This document shows positions 54,640 to 64,000 of a stretch of 64,000 nt of DNA, piece after piece; the first letter of the stretch is position 1; each line of letters begins with the position of its first letter. The notes below the pieces were generated by a model. It had not been told where the DNA came from, did no database searches, and was given only the letters and a program-made list of their open reading frames with translations. Source of the DNA: Penium margaritaceum (taxonomy: Eukaryota; Streptophyta; Zygnematophyceae; Desmidiales; Peniaceae). Position numbers and translations under genes: made by a program. Location of the stretch: positions 62,041 to 126,040 of the forward strand of contig SZWC01006898.1 of the NCBI GenBank assembly GCA_023375785.1, read 5' to 3'.

Positions 54640-56200
54640 ACGTTTATGCACAAAGTTCATACACAAAGTTAATGCACAAAGTTTATACACAAATTGTATG
54701 CACAAAGTTTATGCACAAAGTTTACGCACAAATGTTTTGCACAAATTCTATGCACAAAGTTCATGCACAAAGTTTATGCACAAAGTTTATGCACAAATTC
54801 AATGCACAAAGTTTATGGACTGAGATTATGCACAAAGTTTATGCACAAAGTTTATGCACACAGTTTATACACAAAGTTTATGCACAAAGTTTATGCACAA
54901 AGTTTACGCACAAAGTTTATGCACAAAGTTTACGCACAAAGTTTATGGACAAAGTTTATGCAAAACGTTTATTCACAAAGTTTATGCACAAAGTTTATAC
55001 ACAAATTGTATGCACAAAGTTTATGCACAAAGTTTACGCACAAATGTTATGCACAAATTCTATGCACAAAGTTCATGCACAAAGTTTATGCACAAAGTTT
55101 ATGCAAAAATTCAATGCACAAAGTTTATGGACTAAGATTATGCACAAATTTTATGCACAAAGTTTATGCACAAAGTTTATACACAAAGTTTATGCACAAA
55201 GTTTATGCACAACGTTTACGCACAACGTTTATGCACAAAGTTCATACACAAAGTTAATGCACAAAGTTTATACACAAATTGTATGCACAAAGTTTATGCA
55301 CAAAGTTTACGCACAAATGTTTTGCACAAATTCTATGCACAAAGTTCATGCACAAAGTTTATGCACAAAGTTTATGCACAAATTCAATGCACAAAGTTTA
55401 TGGACTGAGATTATGCACAAAGTTTATGCACAAAGTTTATGCACACAGTTTATACACAAAGTTTATGCACAAAGTTTATGCACAAAGTTTACGCACAAAG
55501 TTTATGCACAAAGTTTACGCACAAAGTTTATGGACAAAGTTTATGCAAAACGTTTATTTACAAAGTTTATGCACAAATTTCATGCACTAAGTTTACACAA
55601 CAAGTTTATGCACAAGGTTTATACACAAAGTTTATGCACAAATTTTATGCACAAAGTTTATGCAAAACTTTTATCCACAAACTTTATGCACAAAGTTTAC
55701 ACAACAAGTTTATGCACAAGGTTTATACACAAAGTTTATGCACAAATTTTATGCACAAAGTTTATGCAAAACTTTTATCCACAAACTTTATGCACAAAGT
55801 TTATACTCAACATTTATGCACAAAGCTTGTACTCAAAGTTTATGCACAAAGAATATGCACAAAGTGTACGCACAAAGTTTATGCACAAATCCTATGCACA
55901 AAGTTTGTTCACAAAGTTTATGCGCAAAGTTTATGCACAAAGTTTATGCAAAAATTCAATGCACAAAGTTTATGGACTAAGATTATGCACAAATTTTATG
56001 CACAAAGTTTATGCACAAAGTTTATACACAAAGTTTATGCACAAAGTTTATGCACAAAGTTTACGCACAAAGTTTATGCACAAAGTTTACGCACAAAGTT
56101 TATGGACAAAGTTTATGCAAAACGTTTATTTACAAAGTTTATGCACAAATTTTATGCACAAAGTTTATACACAAAGTTTATGCACAAAGTTAATGCACAG
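54640..56200 (+). repeat. 585-bp higher-order repeat with sub-duplications
   Basis: GTTTATGGACT occurs at 54811, 55123, 55396 and 55968. Spacings are 312, 273 and 572 bp, and 585 bp (45 units) separates the first and third, which share the GACTGAGATT form; the second and fourth share GACTAAGATT. All spacings are exact multiples of 13. The longest forward open frame in the window (665 codons, 54438-56435) covers this region and follows its repeat order. Confidence 0.82.
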
Positions 56201-57388
56201 AGTTTATACACAAATTTTATGCACAAAGTATATGCACAAAGTGTACGCACAAAGTTTATGCACAAATCCTATGCACAAAGTTTGTTCACAAAGTTTATGC
56301 GCAAAGTTTATGCACAAAGTTTATGCACTACCTTTATGCAAAACCTTTATGCACAAAGTTTATGCACAAGGATTTTGCACAAATTTTATACACAAAGTTT
56401 ATGCACAAATTGTATGCACAAAGTTTATTCACTAAGTTTATACACAAAGTTTATTCACAAAGTTTATGCACAAGGTTTATGCAAAAAGTTTATACACAAA
56501 GTTAATGCACAAAGTTCATGCAAAAAATTTATGCAAAACGTTTATGCACAAAGTTTATGCACAAAGTCTATGCACAACGATTATACACAAAGTTAATGCA
56601 CAAAGTTCATGCACAAAATTTATGCAAAACATTGATGCACAAAGTTTATGCACAAAGTCTATGCACAACGTTTATGCACAAAGTTTATGCACAAATTTTA
56701 TGCACTAAATTTATGCAAAACGTTTATGCACAAAGTTTATACACAAAGTTTATGCACAAAGTTTACGCACAAAGTTTATGCACAAAGTTCATACACAAAG
56801 TTTATGCACAAAGTTTATGCACAAAGTGTATGCACAAAGTGTATGCACAAAGTGTACGCACAAAGTTTATGCACAAAGTCTATGCACAAAGTTTATGCAC
56901 AAAGTTTATGCACAAAGTTTATGCACAAAGTTCATACACAAAGTTTATGGACAAAGTTTATGCACAAAGTTTATGCACAAAGTTTACGCACAGAGTTTGT
57001 GCACAAAGCTTATGCACAAAGATTATGCACAAAGTTTATGGACAACTTTTATGCAAAACATTTATGCACAAAATGTATGCACAACATTTATGCACAACGT
57101 TTATAAGAAACGTTTATGCACAAAGTTTATGCACAATGTTTATGCACAATTTTTATGCACAAACGTTATGAATAACGTTTATGCACAAAGTTTATGCACA
57201 AAGTTTATGCACAAAGTTTATGCACAAAGTTTATGCAAAAATTCAATAAACAAAGTTTATGCACAAATTGAATAAACAAAGTTTATGCACAAATTGAATA
57301 AACAAAGTTTATGCACTAAGATTATGCACAAAGTTAACGCACAAAGTTTATGCACAAAGTTTACGCACAAAGTTTAGTGACAATGTTT

Positions 57389-57622
57389 ATGCAAAACGCT
57401 TATGCACAAAGTGTATGCACAACATTTATGCACAACGTTTATGCAAAACGCTTATTCACAAAGTTTATGCACAAATTTTATGCACAAATTTTACACAAAA
57501 CGTTTATGCAAAACGCTTATGCACAAAGTGTATGCACAACATTTATGCACAACGTTTATGCAAAACGCTTATTCACAAAGTTTATGCACAAATTTTATGC
57601 ACAAATTTTACACAAAACGTTT
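57389..57622 (+). repeat. 117-bp tandem duplication
   Basis: ATGCAAAACGCTTATGCAC recurs at 57389 and 57506 with identical following units, an offset of nine units. Confidence 0.85.
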
Positions 57623-60600
57623 ATGCACAAGGTTTAAACACAAAGTATATGCACAAATTTTATGCACAAAGTTTATGCAAAACGTTTATGCACAAAACTT
57701 ATGCACAAAGTTTATACTCAACGTTTATGCACAAAGCTTACACTCAAAGTTTATGCACAAAGTGTATACACAAAGTGTACGCACAAAGTTTATGCACAAA
57801 GCTTATGCACAAAGTTTATACTCAACGTTTATGCACAAAGCTTACACTCAAAGTTTATGCACAAAGTGTATACACAAAGTGTACGCACAAAGTTTATGCA
57901 CAAATTTTATGCACAAAGTTTTTTCACAAAGTTTATGTGCAGAGTTTATGCACTACCTTTATGCAAAACATTTATGCGCAAAGTTTATGCACAAAGTTTA
58001 TGCACTACCTTTATGCAAATCTTTTATGCACAAAGTTTATGCACAAGGATTTTGCACAAATTTTATACACAAATTTTATGCATAAAGTTTATTCACTAAG
58101 TTATTACACAAAGTTTATGCACAAAGTTTATGCACAAGGTTTATGCAAAACGTTTATACACAAAGTTAATGCACAAAGTTCATGCACAAAATTTATGCAA
58201 AACGTTTATGCACAAAGTTTATGCACAAAGTCTATACACAACGTTTATGCACGAAGTTTATGCACAACATTTATGCATAAAGTTTATACACAGAGTTTAT
58301 GCACAAAGTTTATGCACAAAGCTTATGCACAAATTTTATGCACTACCTTTATGCAAAACGTTTATGCACAAAGTTTATGCACAAAGTTAATGCACAAAGT
58401 TTACGCACAAAGTTTATGCACAAAGTTCATACACAAAGTGTATGCACAAAGTTTATGCACAAAGTGTACGCACAAAGTTTATGCACAAATTCTATGCACA
58501 AAGTTTGTGCACAAAGTTTATGCACAAAGTCTATGCACAAAATCTATGCACAACGTTTATGCACAAGGTTTATGCACATCATTCATGCACACCGTTTATG
58601 CACAAAGTTTATGCACAAACTTTATGCACAATGTTTATGCACAAACTTTATGCAAAACGTTTATGCAAAAAGTTTATGCACACAAAAAAATGCCCAAAAA
58701 TTATGCACAAAGTTTATTCACAACGTTTATGCACAAAGTTTATGCACAACGTTTATGCACAAAGTGTACACACAAAGTTTATGCAAAACGTCTATGCACA
58801 AACTTTATGCACAAATTTTATGCACAAAGTTTATGCACAAAGATTATACACAAAGTAAATGCGCAACGTTTATGCAAAACGTTTATGCAAAAAGGTTTAT
58901 GCAGAAAGTTTATGCACAGAGTTTATGAAAATCATTTATGCACAAAGTTTATGCACAAAATTTATGAAAAACGTTGATGCACAATGTTAATGCACAAAGT
59001 TTATGCACAAAGCTTATACTCAAAGTTTATAAACAAAGTTTATGCACTGCCTTTATGCAAAACGTTTATGCACAAAGCTTATGCACAAAGTTTATTCACA
59101 AAGTTTATGCACAACGTTCATGCACAAAGTTTATGCACAAAGTTTATGCACAAACTTTATGCACAAAGTTTATGCACTACCTTTATGGAAAACGTTTATG
59201 CACAAACTTTATGCACAAACTTTATGCACAAAGTTTATGCACAAATGTTATTCACAAAGTGTATGCACAAAGTTTATGCACAAAGTTTATGCACAAAGTT
59301 TATGCACTACCTTAATGGAAAACGTTTATGCACAAACTTTATGCACAAACTTTATGCATAAAGTTTATGCACAAAGTTTATGAAAAACATTTATGCAGAA
59401 CGTAAATGCACAACGTTTATGCACAAATTTTATGCACAACGTCTATGCACAAAGGTTTTGCACAAAGTCTTTGAACAAAGTTTATGCACAAAATTAATAC
59501 ACCACGTTTATTCACAAAGTTAAAGCAAAACGTTTATGCAATAACTTCATGCACAAAGTTTATGCACACGTTTTATGCAAAACGTTGATGCATAGAGTTC
59601 ATGCACAAAATTTATGCACAAAGTTTTTGCACAATCTAAATGCGCAAAGTTTATGCACAAAGTTTATGCACAAAGTTTATGCACTACCTTTATGCAAAAC
59701 GTCTATGCACAAAGATTTTGCACAAATGTTATACACAAATTCTGTGCACAAATGTTATGCACAAATTTTATTCACAAAGTTTATGCACAAATTTTATGCA
59801 CAAGGTTTATGCAAAACATTTATACACAAAGATAATGCACACAGTTCATGCACAAAGTTTATGCAAAACATTTATGCACAAAGTTTATGCACAAAGTATA
59901 TGCACAACGTTTATGCACAAAGTTTATGCACAAAGTTTATGCACAACGTTTATGCACAAAGTTTATACACAAAGTTTATGCACAAAGTTTATGCACAGAG
60001 TTTATGCACAAATTTTATGCACTACCTTTATGCAAAACGTTTATGCACAAAGTTTATGCACAAAGTTTGCGCACAAAGTTTATGCACAAAATTCATACAC
60101 AAAGTCTATGCACAAAGTTTATGCACAAAGTGTATGCACAAAGTTTATGCACAAAGTTTACGCACAAAGTTTATGCACAAAGTCTATGCACGAACTTTAT
60201 GCACAAAGTTCATGCACAAAGTTTATGCACAAAGTTTATGCACAAAGTCTATGCACAAAGTTTATCCACTGAGTTTCTGCACAAATTTCATGCACAAAGT
60301 TTTTGCACAAATTTTATGCACAAAGGTTATGCACAAAGTTTATGCACAAAGTTTACGCACAAAGTCTATGCACAAAGGTTATGCACAAAGATTACACACA
60401 AAGTTTATCGACAACGTTTGTGCAAAACGTCTATGCACAATGTTTATGCACAACATTTATGCACAACGTTTATGCACAAAGTTTATGCACAAACTTTATG
60501 CACAATGTTTTTGCACAAACGTTATGCAAAACGTTTATGCAAAAGTTTCTGCACAAATTTTATGCATTAAGTTTATGCACAAAGTTCATGCACAAAGTTT

Positions 60601-63600
60601 ATGCACAAAGTTTATGCACAAAGTTTACGCACAAAGTTTATGCACAAAGTCTAGGCATAAATTTTATGGACAAAGTTTATGCAAAACGTTTATGCACAAA
60701 GTTCATGCACAATGTCTATGCAAAAAGCTTACACGCAAAGTGTATGCACAAAGTTTATACACAAAGTTTATGCACAAATTTTATGCACAAAGAATATGCA
60801 TAACATTTATACACAAACTTTACGCACAAAGTTTATACACAAGTTTTATGCACAAAGTTTATGCACAAAGTTTATGCACAAAGTGTATGCACAATGTTTA
60901 TGCACAAAGCTAATGCACAAAGTTTATGCACAAAGTTTATGCACAAATTTCATGCACAAAGTTTATGCACTACCTTTATGGAAAACGTTTATGCACAAGG
61001 TTTATGCACAAAGTTTATGCACAAAGTTTACGCACAAAGTTTACACACAAAGTTTTTTGCACAAAGTTTATAGACAAAGTTTATGCACAAAGTCTATACA
61101 CAATCGTTTTGCACAAAGTTTATGCACAAAGTTTATGCAAAACGTTTGTGCACAAAGCTTATGCACAAAATCTATGCAAAACGTTTTTGTCAAATGTTTA
61201 TGCATAAACATCATGCACAATCTTTATACACAAATTTTATGCAAAACGTTTATACACAAAGCTTATGCACAAACTTTGTGCACAAAGTTTATGCACAAAT
61301 TCTATACAAAACGTCTATGCACAAACTTTATGCACAAACTTTATGCACAAATTTGATGCACAAAGTTTGTAAACTAAGTTAATGCACAATGTTTATGCAA
61401 AATGTTTATGAAAAAAGGTTTATGCAGAAGGTTTATGCACAAAGTTTACGCAAAACATTTATGCACAAAGTTTATGCACAAAGTTTATGAAAAACGTTGA
61501 TGCACAATGTTAATGCACAAAGTTTATGCACAAATTTTATGCACAACGTCTATGCACAATGTTTATGCACAAAGTCTATGAACAGAGTTTATGCACAAAG
61601 ATTATGTACAAAGTTAATGCACAAACTTTATTCACAAACGTTATAGACAAATTTTATGCAAAACGTTTATGCAAAACGTTTATGCAACAAGTTTGTGCAC
61701 AAAGTTAATGCACAAGTTTTATGCAAAACGTTTATGCACATTTGTTTTGCACAAAGTTTATGCACAACGTTTATGCACAAACTTTATGTAGAAAGTTTTT
61801 GCACAAAGTTTCTTCACAAAGTTTATGCGCAAAGTTTATGCACAGAGTTTATGCACAAAGCTTATGCACTACCGTTATGCACAACGTTTATGCATAAAGT
61901 TTATGAACAAAGATTTTTCACAAATGTTATACACAAAGTTTATGCACAACTTTTATGCACAAAGTTCATGCACAAAGTTTATCCACAAATATTTTGGACA
62001 AGGTTTATGCAAAACGTTTATACACAAAGTTAATGCACAAATTTCATGCACAAAGTTTATGCAAAACGTTTATGCACAAAGTCTATGCACAATGTTTATG
62101 CACAAAGTTTATGCACAAAGTTTATGCACAAAGTTTATACAAAACGTTTATGCACAAAGTTTATACACAAATTTTATGCACAAAGTTTATGCACAGAGTT
62201 TATGCACATATTTTATGCACTCCCCATATGCAAAACGTTTCTGCACAAAGTTTATGCACAAAAATCATACACAAAGTTTATGCACGAAGTTTATGCACAA
62301 AGTGTATGCTTAAAGTTCATGCACAAAGTTTAAGCACAAAGTTTATGCACAAAGTCTATGCACAAAGTTTATGCACAAAGTTTATGCACTAAGTTTATGC
62401 ACAAACGTTATGCACAAAGTTTATGCACAAAGTTTATGCACAAATTTCATGCACAAAGTTTACGCACAATGTTTATGCACAAAGTTTATGCACAAATATT
62501 ACACACAAAGTTTATGGACAACGTTTATGCAAAACATTTACGAACAAAGTTTATGCACAAAGTTTATGCACAACGTTTATACACAATGTTTATGCACAAA
62601 GTTTATGCACAAACTTTATGCACAATGTTTATGCAAAAACTTTATGCAAAACGTTTATGCACAAAGTTTATGTTCAAAGTTTATGCACAAAGTTTATGCA
62701 CAAAGATTATGCAAAACGTTTATGCTAAAAGTTTATGCACAACGTTTATTGACAAAGTTTATGCAAAATGTTTATTCACGAAGTTTATGCACAAAGTCCA
62801 TGCAGAAAGTTTACACACAAAGTTTATGCACAAAGTTTATGCACAAAGTTTATACACAAAGTTGATGCACAAGTTTAATGCACAAAGTTTATGCAAAATG
62901 TTTATACACAAACGTTACGCACAAAGTTTATACACAAAGTTTATGCACAAAGGTTATACTCAAAGTTTATGCATAAAATTGATGCACAAAGTTTATGCAC
63001 TACCTTCATGAAAAACGTTTATGCACAAAGTCTATGCACAAAGTGTACGCACAAAGTTTATGCACAAAGTTTGTATACAAAGTTTATGCACAAAGTCTAT
63101 GAACAAAGTTTATGCACAAAGTTTATGCACAAGGTTAATGCACAAACTTTATTCACAAACTTTATGCACAAATATTATTCACATAGTTTATTTAAAACGT
63201 TTATGCAATAATATTATGCACAATGGCTATGCACAAATGTTTTTGCAAAACGTTCATGCACAACGTTTTTGCACAACGTTTATGCACAAAGTTTCTGCAG
63301 AACGTTTGTGTACAGAATTTATGCACAAAGTTTATGCACAAAGTTTGAACACAATGTTTTTGCGCAAAGTTTATGCACAAAATGTATGCACTACCTTTAT
63401 GCAAAAGGTTTATGCACAAAGTTTATGCACAAAGATTTTGCACAAGTTTTAAACACAAAGTTTATGCAAAAATCGTATGCACAAAGTTTTTCCATAAAGT
63501 TCATACACAAAATTTATGCACAAAGTTTATGCACAAGGTTTATGCAAAAAGTTTTGTACACAAAGTTAATGCACAGATTTCATCCACAAATTCTATGCAA

Positions 63601-64000
63601 AACGTTTTTGCACAAAGTTTATGCACAAAGTCTACGCACAACGTTTATGCACAACGGTTATGCACAACGTTTATGCACAAAGTTTATACACAAAGTTTAT
63701 GCACAAAGTTTATACACAAAGTTTATGCACAAAGTTTATGCAAAGAGTTTATGCACAAATTTTATGCACTACCTTTATGCAAAATGTTTGTGCACAAAGT
63801 TTATGCACAAAGTTCATACACAAAGTTTACGCACAAAGTTTATGCACAAAGTTCTTACACAAAGATCACGCAAACATTTTATGCACAAAGTGTATGCACA
63901 AAGTTTATGCAGAAAGTTTACGCACAAAGTTTATGTACAAAGACTATGCACAAAGTTTATGCATAAATTTCATGCACAAAGTTTATGCACAAAGTCCATG

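Larger units (their letters stand above)
7990..64000 (+). repeat. 56-kb tandem array of a 13-bp unit, TTTATGCACAAAG
   Basis: From about 7990 to the right edge the sequence is entirely tandem copies of TTTATGCACAAAG (about 31% GC), roughly 4,300 units, all in one orientation and with no other element inserted that I can see. Most units differ from the consensus by zero to three substitutions; units of 11, 12 or 14 bp are rare. Frequent variants are TTTATGCACAACG, TTTATGCAAAACG, TTTATACACAAAG, TTTACGCACAAAG, TGTATGCACAAAG, and forms giving AAATTT or AAGCTT at the unit junction. The unit has no forward stop in any frame, so very long forward open frames are a by-product. Array length, homogeneity and layering mark it as satellite DNA, with a unit as short as a minisatellite. 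The right end lies outside the window. Confidence 0.97.

Noticed and set aside
54438-56435. Long forward open frames in the array (to 665 codons) as a repeat-protein gene
   Set aside because: The 13-bp unit has no forward stop in any frame, all three frames are open and give the same rotated peptide, and lengths follow chance stop-creating variants. No promoter, unique domain or splice structure is seen.
7990-64000. Telomeric repeat
   Set aside because: The unit does not resemble TTTAGGG or other plant telomere repeats, lacks the G-rich strand and is highly variable.
7990-64000. CRISPR array
   Set aside because: There are no unique spacers; the repeat is head-to-tail with a 13-bp period.

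Overview
The window looks like nuclear DNA of a land plant (or close streptophyte relative). The clearest clue is a Ty1/copia-type LTR element near the left end. Its primer-binding site (TGGTATCAGAGC, 691-702) is the plant form matching the 3' end of initiator tRNA-Met, and its polypurine tract (AGGGGGAG) directly precedes an LTR that starts TGTTGG. A second, minus-strand copia pol fossil follows. I see no intact host gene, no tRNA or rRNA gene and no CRISPR array. Species cannot be told from the sequence.

Layout. (1) 21-4975: an LTR element with two ~668-bp LTRs, about 94% identical by hand count. Its ~3.6-kb interior shows no readable gag or pol and is made of CAG/GCA triplet repeats, a GC-rich block, a purine-rich block and anonymous sequence; it looks non-autonomous. 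A ~45-50-bp partly self-complementary motif ending in GAGACC occurs twice in each LTR and four times just before the 3' LTR. (2) 4976-6486: anonymous spacer. (3) 6487-~7985: minus-strand fossil of copia pol (reverse transcriptase, connection, RNase H) that stops where the satellite starts. (4) ~7990-64000, and beyond the right edge: one unbroken, single-orientation tandem array of a 13-bp unit, TTTATGCACAAAG, about 4,300 units.

The array is the striking object. The unit is an almost perfect odd-length palindrome with one mismatched pair, and many common variants restore symmetry at one of the two dyad centres. Because 13 is not a multiple of 3 and the unit has no forward stop, all three forward frames read the same 13-residue peptide cycle (MHKVYAQSLCTKF), giving hundreds of spurious open frames up to 665 codons. 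The array is layered: homogeneous blocks of 1-, 2- and 3-unit order (43.37, 49.69, 50.49 and 30.41 kb), local duplications whose offsets are multiples of 13 bp (91, 104, 117, 130, 143, 273, 585 bp), and large higher-order repeats of ~1.9 kb (10.95-16.4 kb) and ~3.2-4.4 kb (27.3-41.9 kb). This fits repeated unequal exchange or replication slippage in register.

No genes act together here. The functional reading (centromeric, pericentromeric or other heterochromatin) is inference only.
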